A stretch of DNA of 64,000 nt from NCBI GenBank assembly GCA_963920705.1, contig OY987239.1:8372504-8436503 (forward strand). Reading direction: 5' to 3'. The position numbers and the translations under genes were made by a program. Each line of letters starts with the position of its first letter. The first letter of the stretch is position 1. Under the pieces are notes generated by a model that saw only the letters and a list, made by a program, of their open reading frames with translations, did not search any database and had not been told where the DNA came from. Shown here in pieces: positions 47,360 to 60,091 of this stretch. This DNA comes from Odiellus spinosus. Its lineage: Eukaryota; Arthropoda; Arachnida; Opiliones; Phalangiidae.

Positions 47360-50300
47360 ATGAATAGTGATATTAGTATTCGTGAAGTTTTTTCTCCTAG
47401 TCGAAGAAAACGCCCAAAATTGTAAGTATTATTAACGTTAGGCCTAATCCCATAAGTTTGGCTGACAAAAGCCGATTATTTTGCTGAACCGTTGCTATCC
47501 CTCGAATTGTTCCATTTATTTTATTCAATAATATAACGTTAGGGGAAGGAGGTAAGCAGGTACTATGGTGTTTAGGAAGGCTACCATCACTATGTTCATT
47601 ATTCTTATTATTTCATAGAAGTCGAATAGCTAGGTTCAATCGGAATATGCTACACATGTAAAGTCAGATCTATGTATTTTCTTAAAAAATGGCAGGGTTA
47701 ACTCAACAAAAACGTTGTATACGTAGGGATCTTCCTATTTTGAAATGTTAGATTGTATATTTCTTAAATTTTAGGTAATAATGATATATTTGTAAACCGT
47801 ACCTAAGCCTTGGCTTAAGAAGTTGGAGGAAATTAATTGTTATTATAGTAAATTAAGCAGAATAATTTTAATATTTACTTAATTAGTTTTTATGAGAAAA
47901 TTATAAAAACTGATATGTATTCCAAATTAAATTTGACAACTTTTGAGAAATTTCTGGCAGTAATTCGGGTTTGGGAAGAATTGTTAACCCCATCCTTCCC
48001 TTACCAAATAAAGTTAGTCTTAAGTGGTCTTCAGGAAGTCTTTCGGGTGTCTTACATAGTCTTAAGAGGTCTAGGGGAAGTCTTCCATTATGTCAGTAAG
48101 TCTTGGGAAAGTCTTAAAGACTTCCCCAAGACTTTTGTAGTGTTCTTGAAGACCTCTTCAGATCAGACTATTTTTTTTCCGTAAGGGTTATTTTTCATCG
48201 TTGGGAGCAAAATGCAAGGTTCCCTGGTTGTCTGTGACCCTGTAGCCTTACAAACTTTACCGCAGGAGGAGCATTTAGTAATATCCTTTCACCACATGGC
48301 TTTTGTTTCAATTTAATTATTCTCGTAGTGAATGGAATGTGGAATTTAATTGTTGTAAAATTTTCTGATACAAATTATTTAAAAAAATAGAATTTTTCAA
48401 ACTAAGGGGAATGGAAAAGAAACCTAGCTGGGATTGGCGAAGGTGGGAGCTTGGGTGCAGCATATCTCAGCCGCACAATTTTGTAATTTAGGATGGCTGA
48501 AATGTAATAGGATTAAGTGCCATTTCTTTAAAAATGATTTGCGCATATAAATTTTACCCCAAATGAATTCACTAGCCCTTTTTCTATCCAAAAAAAAAAA
48601 AAAAAAAAATTGGAACAAAAGACCATGTAGTGTATGACTATTGCTACCGTTTGTGCTATCTTCGTCACTCTCGTCTTCAGTTTCTTTGAAAAAGTTTACA
48701 AAACCTTGTTTGTTCAATATGCCCATGAGAATTTTCAGACTACTGACGATTAGAATTTTTTTACAGGACAGGTGATTCTGAGTCAGACAGTGATGAAGAC
48801 CTAACAGACTGCGACAGCGAGACGGCTAAAAAGGTAAGCTAATATAAGTTTACCTAGGCAACAACGCTACATTTAGGAACGTGCTCGTACCACACCTGAG
48901 AAAGTCAGAGAATTTAAAAATGAGCCCAAATGGTCAGGAAATTTGAAAATGAGACCAAATGGTCAGCAAGTTTGAAAATGAGCCCAAATGGTCAGGAAAT
49001 TTGGCCAAATTGAAGAATAGGTCCCGGTAGCCAAAATTAAAAATAAAATACTTTTTCTAAAAGAGAAAAATGCGAGAAAAATTATGGTGTAAAAATTATT
49101 TGGGGCCGACAATTATTAACAAAGATATGGACGTTTCAATTTCCCCGTGTTGCGCCATCGTGGTGCAAGGGAGGAAACGGCGGTAGACAGAGGGATACGG
49201 CTAGGAGAAAGGGGAGGGGGGTTTGACGGTGAAGGTTGGTGGTCGAAGCTTACTTTAAAGGGTAGGTGACTTGAAATTTGAAATTAGAAAATGTTTTTGT
49301 TTTTTTTCCAAAAAAAAATATTTTTAGGTAGGTTTGGTTAGGTTAGGTTTGGTTAGGTTATTCCAAAAATTTGTCTCCTTTCCTTTAAAATAATCCTTCG
49401 TTATTTTTACGAACCTTGGCGGTATCCCTCTAATCTACCGGCGTTTCCTCCTTTGAACCGCGATGGCGCAAAACGGGAAAATGGCAAATTTGAAACGTAC
49501 ATATCTTTGTTGATAATTGTCGGCCCCAAATAATTTTGACACCATAATTTTTCTCGCATTTTTCTCTTTTTTTTAAAAAAAATAAAAAATAAAAAATGGC
49601 TACCGGGACCTATTCTTCAAAACTCCCGGAAATTTAAAAGTGAGCCCAAATGGTCTGGAAATTTCAAAATGAGCCGAAAGGTCTGAGAAAAGTCAGGGAA
49701 TTATTTTGTTACAGGTCAAGAAAATGTCTTTAATAGGTTGACCTTTTAATTGTAATAAATTATTTTAAGCTGAAAATATCTGCTGAAAGATTCAGTTTCT
49801 CATATTTTGAGCAAAAAAAAAAAAAAAAAAAAAAAAAACAGCCCTTATTAGTGTACATTGCGAAGTAGTCATGCAAAATATTAAATAGTAATCAAGGAAA
49901 TTATTTAGTAATAGTCAGAAAAAACCTGTTAATGGGAGAATGAAAGGGTGAAACAACCGATTTTTATCGATTTTAAGAATCTTAAAATAATAAGAAAAAA
50001 CATGAAACTCACCAAAATATTTTTCGTTAATTTGTAATGAATCTCAAAAATTTCAAACTTTAAGATGCTAATCATTGGACAGTTTACTCGGCAGTGCGAC
50101 CTGTGTTTTTTCAAAGAGATCCTCGTTCACTCAAATTATTTGACTGTTGGAATACATCATAAGCTATCCCTGAACATCTAACTTCTTGAACCAAGATAAT
50201 ATTTGTAATCAATGTTAAAATTACATTATTAATGGACATTAAAGCAAATGTTAACTATTTTTATGTCGATACGTAGGGATAGGCTTAGATAATTAATAAA

Positions 50301-52985
50301 AAAAATTGGGGTTAAAGGTTTACTGTACTAAAAAAGTCCTAGATGGTGCGCATAGTTGTACTTTATCCGTCTTTTTATATCAACTGGTTATTCAAACTTT
50401 AGTTCCCATGAATAAATATATTTAGTTAGAAAATACTTTTCTTCGTCTTACAAAGTTAATTCAACTCATTTGATTCGTGTTCTTTAACTTATATCTATAT
50501 TAAAACGTCAGTCGTCAATTAAGTTGTAAAAAAAGTAGGCTTAGCGATCTTAAAATTTTTTTTAAATGAGAACGGGATACTTGGCATAGATCAAAAATAT
50601 GTATTTTAAAATAAAAAATACTCTTACTCGCTCTTGCAGATCAGCGGCATACTTTGAAAAAATACAGGTGGGAATCACCGAGTAAACTGGCCAAGGCTTA
50701 GCATCTTAAAGTTTGTAATTTTGGAAATTCATTATAAATTAACGAATGAATTATTTTATCATTCATAATCGATTGTTTCACCCTTTCATTCTCACTTTTA
50801 AGACCGGAAATCTTTGTTCTAGGGGGCCGTGTCTATAGAAAATATATGCCTAGAATATCTGGAATATTTGTGAAATTGTCTAAGCGCAAATATTTTTCTT
50901 TATGTAAATTTTAGTTATGTTATTTGGTCTGACAAAATGGCCGAAGATCGATGGGAGTTGTTGTTGGTCTTTATGCTTAATTTTACTATAATTACATTTA
51001 ATTTAGGAGGTAGAGGAATTAGAAGAAGCGCTTCTTCGAAAAGAAGCAGAGATCAAAGATCTCAATTATGAATTGGAGAAAGAAAGGGAAAAGGTATGTT
51101 AGAGCTAATTCTCTTGTTACATGGTACTTTTAGAATTTACATTTAATTTTTTTTTTTTAGTATGAAGAATACGTGGCCAGTACAGTAGAAAAAGAGAAAA
51201 CAAACAAACAAACTATAAGTAAACAACAAGAAGAAATTATAAAACTAAGAAAGGACAATGACGATCTGAAAAATCTTGTCGAATATCTAAAGGTAAATAT
51301 CACATAATTGGTCTGATTGTAGTACAGGTTAAGCCTTGATCTTTTATTTTTTTTTAAGCCTTGTTCTTTTTCTGGGTTAAGCCTTGTTCTTTTTTTTTTT
51401 TGGATTAAGCCTTGTTCTTTTTTTTTTTTTGGGTTAAGCCTTGTTCTTTTACTTTTTGGGTTAAGCCTTGTTCTTTTTCGGGTTAAGCCTAGTTGTTTTT
51501 CGGGTAACCCCTATCTTGAAATGGCCATAACTTTTTTATTTTAACACCTAGCCATAAACCGATTGCACCATTAGAAAGAAGGTATTTCCTAAATTAATTT
51601 AAAATAATAAAATTAACATGAGCCACTTGTTAAAGACTATCCCGCCACTGATGGAAATCTAGCAAAAATCCAAAAATGACCTCTATCTTGAAATGGCCGT
51701 AACGTTTTTATTTTAACACCTAGGCATAAACCGATTGTACCATTAGAAAGAAGGTATTTCCTAGATTAATTTAAAATAATAAAATTAACATGAGCCACTT
51801 GTTAAAGACTATCCCGCCACTGATGAAAATCTGAAAATCTAGCAAAAATCCAAAAATGAGTCCTAGCTTGAAAAGACCGTAACTTTTATATTTTAACACC
51901 TAGGCATAAACCGATTGCACCATTATAAAGAAGGTATTTCCTAGATTAATTTAAAATAATAAAATTAACATGAGCCACTCTTTAAAGACTATTTCGCCAT
52001 TGATGGAAATCTAGCAAAAATCCAAAAATGACCCCTATCTTGAATTGACCGTAACTTTTTTATTTTAACACCTAGCCATAAACCGATTGCACCATTAGAA
52101 AGAAGGTATTTCCTAGATTAATTTAAAGTAAAAAAATTAACATGAGCCACTTGTTAAAGACTATTTCGCCACTGATGGAAATCTAGCAAAAGTCCAAAAA
52201 TGACCCCTATCATGAAATGGCCATAACTTTTCTTTTAACACCTAGGCATAAACCGATTGCACCATTGGAAAGAAAGTATTTCCTAGATTAATTTAAAATA
52301 ATAAAAATAACATGAGCCACTCGTTAAAGACTATTTCAGTATCTGTAATTTAGCTGATATAATATATCGGTAAAAACACAATATCCATTCTGTATCGGTT
52401 TTGTCCGTGTTCAACTCGCTACAGTATTGGGTAACGATTCCCAAAAAACATATCAAGCCTAAAATTTTTTTTTTTCTTTTTCTATCAGGAGGAAAACAAG
52501 AATCTAAATGAAATTCTAAGTGCGACTGCTTTGGGGTCTGCTAGGAGTTTAGACAAACACAAAAATCACACTATCACTGATGATTCGAACAATATGATCG
52601 TTCCTGGTAAATTTCAAAAAAATTTCCGATTTGCTTCCCACTTACAAAATTAATCCGCATTCAATTACAGACGATTTTACACCAGTTAATGTCGCAATTA
52701 AAAAAGAGCCCCCTGATCCAGTGGAAATTCAAGATTACCTCGAATTAGGTACTGAAAACTGCAAAGAAGAAAGTTTATTACCAGTTGTTGGTGAAACACC
52801 AGTGTCAAGCGTGACTGATAGTGAGCTCAAAGTAGCGACGGAAAAATCTGCTGGACCATCTAAAATTTCTAAAGTTGTTGACAAAGTCCAGAACGCGAGT
52901 GCACGATCATCGTTATCAGTTCCGTCTGCCAGTAACTGCAAACCTCAAGACCAAAGTGAAGAAGAATCATCGTCCCAAGGAAATG
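47360..52985 (+). CDS. Shared N-terminal coiled-coil exons of a multi-isoform zinc-finger gene
   Basis: Six exons: 47360-47421, 48767-48833, 51007-51093, 51161-51292, 52489-52606, 52671-52985. They join in phase into 260 residues plus one base. The start is the ATG of MNSDISIREVFSPSRRKRPK, whose RRKRPK may be a nuclear localisation signal. An acidic Ser/Asp/Glu tract follows, then a long heptad-rich coiled coil (EVEELEEALLRKEAEIKDLN onward, roughly residues 43-165), then a disordered segment with a sumoylation-type IKKEPPDP and many Ser/Glu. Exon 6 ends AAT G|gttag, phase 1. The next in-phase coding sequence is any of the zinc-finger exons at 58480, 61142, 62755 or 63923, each beginning with GT so that the junction makes Gly. 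I infer a dimerising transcription factor whose DNA-binding end is chosen by splicing. I see no BTB, ZAD or KRAB domain. I do not recognise the family by name. Confidence 0.8.
47998..48188 (+). mobile_element. CCCTTACC foldback family, copy 17 (zinc-finger gene intron 1)
   Basis: Ends cccttaccaaata and ccgtaaggg. Confidence 0.85.
48900..49008 (+). repeat. Tandem repeat GAGCCCAAATGGTCAGGAAA, left block
   Basis: About four units of some 29-30 bp. The same repeat resumes at 49625-49690 on the far side of a 611-bp palindromic element. Confidence 0.8.
49010..49620. mobile_element. 611-bp long palindromic foldback (zinc-finger gene intron 2)
   Basis: Arms TTGAAGAATAGGTCCCGGTA and complement extend inward for well over 100 bp on each side, both with TTGTCGGCCCCAAATAATTT. 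The loop contains a TTAGG-like tract (49327-49360). It splits a tandem array. Confidence 0.85.
51325..51508 (+). repeat. Tandem repeat GGTTAAGCCTTGTTCTTTTT
   Basis: Six or so units of about 25-35 bp, varying in T-run length, right after zinc-finger gene exon 4. Confidence 0.88.
51507..52345 (+). repeat. Tandem array of five ~172-bp units (zinc-finger gene intron 4)
   Basis: Units begin near 51507, 51679, 51861, 52031 and 52203. Each holds CACCTAGGCATAAACCGATT, GAAGGTATTTCCTAGATTAA and AACATGAGCCACTTGTTAAA. Neighbouring units are closely similar. Confidence 0.92.
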
Positions 52986-53212
52986 GTTAGTGACTTTTTT
53001 TTAATAAACTTTGCGAGGGGTTCGACACTTGCCAAAATTTCATGTACAGCACAATCGCTTCCTGTAAAAGCGTAATCGCTCCCCGTAAAGGGTCATTCCA
53101 CGTGAACTCGCAACAATATGTGTTGAGCGATTTTTATGAAATTTTAATTGTATTCTCGTTCATGTTTGAAACTAATGTTTCTCTATTTTGACCTTAAAAT
53201 ATACAGCTACAG

Positions 53213-53930
53213 CAGGGTTGCCACAGGTCAGGGAAAACAGGGAAAAAAACAGCGAAAAGTCAGGGAATTTTAAGATCTTACAAGAAGCCAGTAAAGTACT
53301 GTAACCGGTTGTTACAATTGTAATTTTCGGCTAAGTCCTTTTACTCCTAGACTTAACCTATCCAGGTTCTGCCCGCTTCCTCCTTTATGGTATATCTCTC
53401 CACTACTCTGGACCCTTAATTTTTCTTTAGAATAACCACACCGACTGATTCTTAATTGCTTTAATTCCGGTTCACTAAATATTTTAACAATCGCGTGACT
53501 TCGCGAGTCAGTCCATGATCACGATCACCAACCACACTCACACTCACACTAAAATATTGAAAAGGGTTTCTTCCCTTATCACCTCAGATGGGAGGTGGGA
53601 GACAACTGTCACGAGAAAATAGGACCATTAATAGATTTAACCTTTGCCCCTTTTGGCGCTTGCCATGAGTCAAACCCACTTGGCAGGGTACCGTTTTTCG
53701 GGTACCTTTACAAGCCAACCAAAGTGTGGATTAAGTTCAAATTTCCCAAATTTTTCGGGGGTTCATTTTCTCGGGTCCGTTGCAGTACAATCATTATCTG
53801 AGGAAAAGTTTGGCGAATGCAATTGTATAAAAAATAAAATATTAAAACGGTCAGGGAAAATCGTTGGAAATGATCAGGGAAAAACGTGGAAAAGTTACGG
53901 AATTTGAAGCTGAAAAAACTGGCAACCCTG
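53213..53930. mobile_element. CAGGGTTGCCA element (zinc-finger gene intron 6)
   Basis: Inverted ends CAGGGTTGCCA and TGGCAACCCTG, with TACAG on both sides (53208-53212, 53931-53935), a possible 5-bp duplication. Subterminal GGTCAGGGAAAA motifs recur in related fragments at 21150-21290, 30536-30950 and 48890-49770. Confidence 0.75.
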
Positions 53931-54714
53931 TACAGTAGTCTTTGGAAAACACTTGACATAATTTCGAATCGCTAGATGCAATAAAAAGCCATATCCCGAA
54001 CCTTGGGGTATTCTTTGTAATTGAGGGGTTTTTACCACATTTCTACTGCTTCTGGAAGCCGAGTTTTCAATCTGCCTTATAATAATTTGTCTTATTGCAT
54101 ATTCAAGCTTGTTTTTAAGAAAAGTAGAAATTTCATTAAATTAATTTTTGATCTCTCATATGACGAAAAAACAATATACGAAAGATTTTGACCTTGCGAC
54201 ACTTTCCACGGAACCAAATGCAATACCCTAAAAGTATTTAAAATGGAAATGCGAGTTTTGAAAATAATTTGGCACTATTATTGGATTCTGCACCTTTTTT
54301 AACGTAAGAAACCAATTTTTCAAATAGTTGTAACGATTAAAACGATATTTCAATTTATGTCAAAAGATTCAAATTCGTTAAAAAGGGAATGAAAAAACAG
54401 GTAGTGGTTAAAAACACAATCAAGAAGTGTTAGTTTCAATCATAGGCGAAAGTTTGTGTAAGGTATCATAAAAATCGCTTATCCCGTCGTGACTTTACCA
54501 GTTGAGTTCACTCGAAATCAGCCCCTAAATCCAAAATAAATCCATGATTTTAAAATCCTGTACAATTTGCATTTGTCCGATCCCTTGGTGCACTTGCTTT
54601 GTGGTCTTGTAAAATTTTGACATATCCAGGGAAATTACAGGGATTTCAAATTATAATGTAATAAGACCAGGGAACTCCTAAAAATTTGGTATAAATCAGA
54701 AGAATTCAATTTAT

Positions 54715-54900
54715 TTACCGAAAAAAGTTAGTCTAAAGAGGTCTTGGGGAAGTCTTTCGGGTGTCTTATATAGTCTTAAAAGGTCTTGGGGAAGTCTTTC
54801 ATTGCGTCAAGAAGCCTTGGAGAAGTCGGAAAGACTTCCCCAAAACTTTCGTAGTGTTCTTGAGGACTACTTCAAATCAGACTAACTTTTTTCGGTAAGG
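54715..54900 (+). mobile_element. CCCTTACC foldback family, copy 18 (zinc-finger gene intron 6)
   Basis: Left end degraded to tttaccg; right end tcggtaagg. Confidence 0.82.
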
Positions 54901-57900
54901 TTATAAACTTGAATGACTCTGAAGTTGATACGACCCCATCAGCTAGAGACACGGTTGATCTTTGTTGAATCTGGAAATATCCGGGAAAATTCATTGATCA
55001 AGCCTGCGAAATTCAGGGAAAATACTCTTAAATATTGTGTGAACTACACAATTTCGATGACGTTGTTAGGAGACCTCTACTGCTATTACAGTGTATAATT
55101 GATTTCAACAGAGTTAGGCTTATTTAAGTAGTAAAATTTAACTGTTTTAAAGCGGATTTTAAGGAAATATATAAACTTCGGTGTCTCTAAAATGATAGCA
55201 CCTGGGTTATGACATTATTTCTCCTAAAAAAAAAAAAAATGATAGTTGGGACAGGCTAGACTTAAAAACAGATCATGGCTAGGTTTTTTATACCTATTAT
55301 GTTACTTATGACCATGGTTAATATAAACCTGAAAAACCTAGATTACGTGTAAATATAAGTGAATTAGAATACTGTAAAAACCAAAAAAAGGAATATTCGT
55401 AATTGTTTCGAAGAATTCAAGGAAATTTTTGAGGTAAGAGTTTGTTTTAGCTAATAAGTAGTAAATGAGAGCCATGTTGTAGAGTGCCTTTCTATTTTAA
55501 ACCTCGTAAAACGAATATATTAAGGTGCGTGTGGAATTACCGAAGGAATTTCACTTTAAAAATCGGGAAATATTAGGGAAATTTCATTCTTCATGAAATC
55601 TGTTAATTCTGAGTTAATAGAAAACCACTTTTAAGGCTACTTACATTTGTGTTTACGACTTTCACCCCGTATTCAACTACGGTAATTGCAAGGGATCGAC
55701 TTCTTAGTGTATTTCTTTTGTGGGATTTTAATAATTTAATCTGAGATATCAGATTTTAAACAGATTTTATGATTAAATTTGTGGCATAGATCTGAAAGCT
55801 TTTCAATCCAATTTTTTGAATTAAAATAAACTTGCCTAAGCAATGATATACGATGGGTTTGCTACGTCACACTTGCTACAGAGTTCTTCAGTTTCCTCTT
55901 CTCCCTCCAAGGGCGGAATTTTTTGGGAAAATTTGAATAAAAGTAAATATAAATTGGGATCAGTCACATTATTGCAGCCTTCAGCAGTGCTTGTAAATAA
56001 TAATAGGCCGTCGTTTGACACCCAAGGTCTTAGGCATGAAACGCTGGCCTATTCTTTTAAGGTTAGGACATTACAAGCACTTTTTAAGGCTGAAATAATC
56101 TTTTTGGCTCAAATTTATATTTAATTTATATTGCAAATTATTTTAACTAAGCAATATCAAGGGTTTAAATCTTCGATGATGATAATAATTATAAGATATT
56201 TGATAGAGTATAATAAGTTAAAGCGTACTTCTTCGCATTACATTAAAGTTTTCTACCATTAGTAGTGTTTTAAATGCAATCAAGTGTGTCAACTAGTTAA
56301 GGACCCATACCAAACTGACCCAAAACCTGTTAACTTAAGCATATATGTTTGCAGTGCAATTGTGTCTCAAGTACCACCCTGGCTTTGCTACATAACAAAG
56401 TTCTGAAAAATTCATAGGTGTTGCGAAAACAACACGTAACTGATTTTGGGAAATTACTTTTGGCAATTGTGGTCGAGGACCGTTCCTGGGCTTTGGGGCT
56501 AACCCCCCAAGTGCAAGGAACATTCCACGTGAACCCTTCTAACCCTGGGGTAGTCTTCTAAGAAACTAAACCTAAATCCCAAAGCTATTCACTCAAACTA
56601 TTTACAAAAGCTAATGATGTGTAAATAGTAATTGGGTACCGTGCTCCTTCGCTAAGATATTGAAGTATCAAAATAACAAGACATGAAATTTGCCAGAAAA
56701 ATAATTGTTTAATGTTATACAAATACTACACTCTCATAGTTTTTTACTGTGAGATAAAATAAGACATGAATTGTGAGGGAAAATGAATATATTTTCAAGA
56801 GGTAGTTCTCAACTAGATCTAACTAGTCCATCATTCAAGACTCATTGGAGTTTATGCTGTCGTTTGCTGTGCCCACTAAACTATGATACCATATGAAGTA
56901 GTTGCAACGAGAAGACAGCGTCAACAAGTCCCCAAAACTTGGTTCTTATCTTCTTCCGTGCATCTCAAATCCTTGTTTTCCTGTCGAGTAACTTTATAGT
57001 TTAAAAAACGATGACGTCGCCTTCTTAAAAAGGTGTAGAGCCTACTGACTAACTAAAAAAAGAGGTTAAAGTTCCTTTGTCTTGACTGGATGACTCGTTT
57101 GTTAATTCGAATGCCTACAAGGCCGGACTTAGCTTCATCTGCATCTGTGTCTGATAAATACTGTTTAAATTTTATGCACCAAATTTTTAAAAATTGGAGT
57201 TGACGTGTTAATAAGCAAATTGTTAGATGGTTTGGTATTTTAATAGCTCTTGGTTAACTAACCAACCTTGAAGTCGTGAAAATTTCCACCTGGAGTGAAC
57301 TAGATGTTTATTTACGAATTGCTTCGACAGAAGGTCGATAGAGGCTGCAAATCCTATACGTTGTAAAACAGTTGTGTGGTTAAATAACAAAACTTCAGTC
57401 AGTTAATATACAGTAATATCTTGCACAAAAGTGTGTGTAAGTGTTCCATTCAACTCTTTCTGGGATGATAAAGATTCACTTTAAGACTAATCAAAGTTTT
57501 GGCAGAAGAGACCTTTACTAGTTAACTAATTAATTGATTAAAAAAAATATATTTTTTTGTTAGTCTGATCAAATATGGTTAAGCTCACTTTAAGAAATAC
57601 TTAGACTTCCCCAAGACTTTTGTAATGTTCTTGAGGACCTCTTCATATCAGACCCACCTATTAAATACATTTGTCATTACAAAGGTAATAATGAAAATGA
57701 GGCATAAGAACATACTACTCAGTCTCATGGAATTGAATTTTAAATGTGGTTCATTTCAGTATACGTACGTTCTTTTGAAGCATGATTTTTAAAAGCGAGC
57801 TATGCAGTTTGCCAACCTTATAATATATGAGAACATCATTCACCGTTTGTAATCCTGAAAATCGTGTGATAAATAATTTAATACAGTTCAATACCAAGCT

Positions 57901-58479
57901 TTTACTTAACATTATAAATTTGTTCCTAAGCCTAGGTGTCACGAGATATATGCGAATAGTGTGAGCTAAATATCGAAACAAAAATAATAACACTCTGCGC
58001 GTTCATTTCAAATACTACTAGGCTGATGAAAAAGCTCTAACTTTTAGGGATTAATTGGCATCTTTCTTGTCCAAGGGCTGCTTTAGTTACTAGCCATTGT
58101 TTGGCATTTAAATAAATGAGAAACTATTTAGCAAAGTGTGAAGTTAATTTAAACCATAATTAAAAATGTTACCCTGGAAATTAAAATATTCTTAAGTTTC
58201 AATGTCAAGTAGTTAAATAATTCGAATAACCTAGAAGCCGAGTAAATCTTATCAGTTAAATTGGTTTGGATTAAAATCAATTTCAGTATTTCCTTAAGTT
58301 TACTCAAAAGTTGAAAGTAATTGCGTAATGAACGGTATTTGTCATTTTGAGGGCATTGTTGTGTTAGATATTTCGTTGAAATAAAATTTACAAGTAGGAT
58401 TTTATTTTTAATAATCCAATGAACCTCAATGCCCTTACGCTATAAGTAATTAGGTGTTATTTTTGCCGTTCCAAATTAG
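54901..58479 (+). other. 3' part of zinc-finger gene intron 6
   Basis: AT-rich intronic DNA with one foldback remnant (57559-57653). No further zinc-finger cassette or its hallmark acceptor was found here, so exon A is the first cassette after the shared exons. Confidence 0.5.
57559..57653 (+). mobile_element. CCCTTACC foldback family, copy 19 (remnant)
   Basis: Only the right arm (GACTTCCCCAAGACTTTTGT, GAGGACCTCTTCA) and a trace of the left (GTTAGTCTGATC) remain. Confidence 0.7.
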
Positions 58480-58481
58480 GT
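58453..58481 (+). promoter_or_regulatory. Conserved 3' splice-site block shared by the four zinc-finger exons
   Basis: The sequence before exon A (ttatttttgccgttccaaattag) recurs almost unchanged before exon C at 62732-62754 and exon D at 63901-63922. Before exon B (61120-61141) the match covers ttatttttgccgttc and then diverges. The match extends further than a normal polypyrimidine tract and AG require. It may be simple ancestry, with the acceptor duplicated along with the exon, or a shared docking element for exon choice; both are inference. Confidence 0.6.
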
Positions 58482-59558
58482 CATACTGAATTGGAAACGT
58501 ACTTCTGCCACCATTGCTGTTACAGTACTAAAGTTAAACGCAATTTTGAGTCTCATTCGAGACTCCACTCTGGAATGTGCGACGAATGTGATTTCACAAC
58601 TCCTGATCAAAAAGAAATGACCAGTCATAGAATAAAGGCACATTTTTGCAATAAACGTTTCAAGTGTGATCAATGTGACGAAGAGTATAAAAAACCGGCT
58701 GATCTTGCTCGACACTTGTTAATGCACATGGATGAACGCAAATGGGAATGTGACCAGTGCGTTTTCGCTACCAAAGTCGGAATAGCTTTGGCTAGGCATA
58801 AAACGAAACACCACGGGGTAGAACGCAAATACAAATGCCAAAAATGTGTATTCGCTACTCAACATCCACTTATTTTAGAACAACATAGGCACACGCACGA
58901 AGGGTTAGAATGCGATCAATGCGACGAAAAGTATCAGGACCCAGCGGATTTTGCTCGACATTTATTGAAGCACATGGCTGTACCCAGACACGAATGTGAC
59001 CAATGTAATTTCTTTACGAAATTCCCAAGCACTTTGGTCGAACACAAACTTAAACACGCCAGCGAAGTACGAACTTACAAATGCGAAAAATGTTCATACG
59101 CTACCGCATATCTTCCCAATTTGGAAATTCATAAACGCGATCACAATGTTTTCAAATGCAAACGCTGTGATTTTGTCACACATCACGATTACCATTTGAA
59201 GGACCATCAACTTCAACACATTGCTGAAGCAGTCTTTAAATGTAATTTATGCGATGCCACGTTTAAGCGTAAAGACGTTCTAATGAAGCATCGATTAACC
59301 CACGGAGATAAAACAACTTTAAAATGCAACCAATGCAACTACTCTACTACTTTAGAAGAAGACTTGAATGTCCATAAACGTTGTCACGCTGTTCCCGAGA
59401 AGCCTTTTAAATGCGACCAGTGTGAACACGCTTCAACAACTATTAACAACTTAGTCGCGCATAAATCAAGAATTCATTGCAACATGAAACTTCAAAAAAT
59501 AATATGCAAAGGAAACCAGCATATGAAAAGGAAACAACAATATAGGGGATATGTTTAG
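58480..59558 (+). CDS. Alternative terminal exon A: 12 C2H2 zinc fingers
   Basis: The acceptor ccaaattag ends at 58479 and the exon opens GT CAT ACT GAA, so it completes a Gly codon after the donor at 52985. There is no in-frame ATG ahead of the first finger, which supports entry by splicing. It adds 359 residues and ends TAG at 59558; the full isoform would be 619 residues. Twelve C2H2 fingers follow, from YFCHHC to FKCDQCEHASTTINNL, most with the CDQC or CxxC...H-x(3-5)-H pattern. Finger 1 has an H3-type ending, SHSRLH. Linkers are mostly not TGEKP. A short basic tail (MKRKQQYRGYV) closes the protein. Known role of such arrays: sequence-specific DNA or RNA binding; the target is unknown. 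No convincing AATAAA was seen close to the stop. Confidence 0.85.
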
Positions 59559-59951
59559 GCTCGGTTAAAAACCCATAGCTTTGAAATTGTTACTTTAAGA
59601 ATAACTTCTGTTTTGAATTTGTGTTCGAAATATTATATCCTACAAATCAGGGTGACTTATTCACGTAAAATTTTTTATTTCTTCAAGGGCATGTAAAACC
59701 TTAAAAAAGTACCCTTATTTTGCCTATGTACTGTTTTTTTTTTTTTTAGTTTCGTATCGTTTAAGACCATCCATTTATCCAATTTGACCTTCATTCACGT
59801 GTTAAAATCCCAAAAAGTTGTAACAGATTTGGGGGAAAACATTAGGACGCCGATGGCATGTGGGTTAATATTTCCTAATGATCGAACTATTCGAGGGAGG
59901 AATATCTCTCTAAACAACAAGACTAAAGACATCCTACTAAACTTTATAATT

Positions 59952-60091
59952 CCCTTACTGAAAAAAGTCATAAGAGATCTTCAAGAAGTCTTTCATTATG
60001 TTAAGAAGTCATGGGGAATTCTTTCATTATATCAGTCTTTAAGATGTCTTTAGCACCTCTTCAGATCAGGCTAACTTTTTTCGGATAAGGG
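59952..60091 (+). mobile_element. CCCTTACC foldback family, copy 20 (between zinc-finger exons A and B)
   Basis: Short copy, ends cccttactgaaaaaag and cggataaggg, TT on both flanks. Rightmost copy in the window. Confidence 0.82.
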
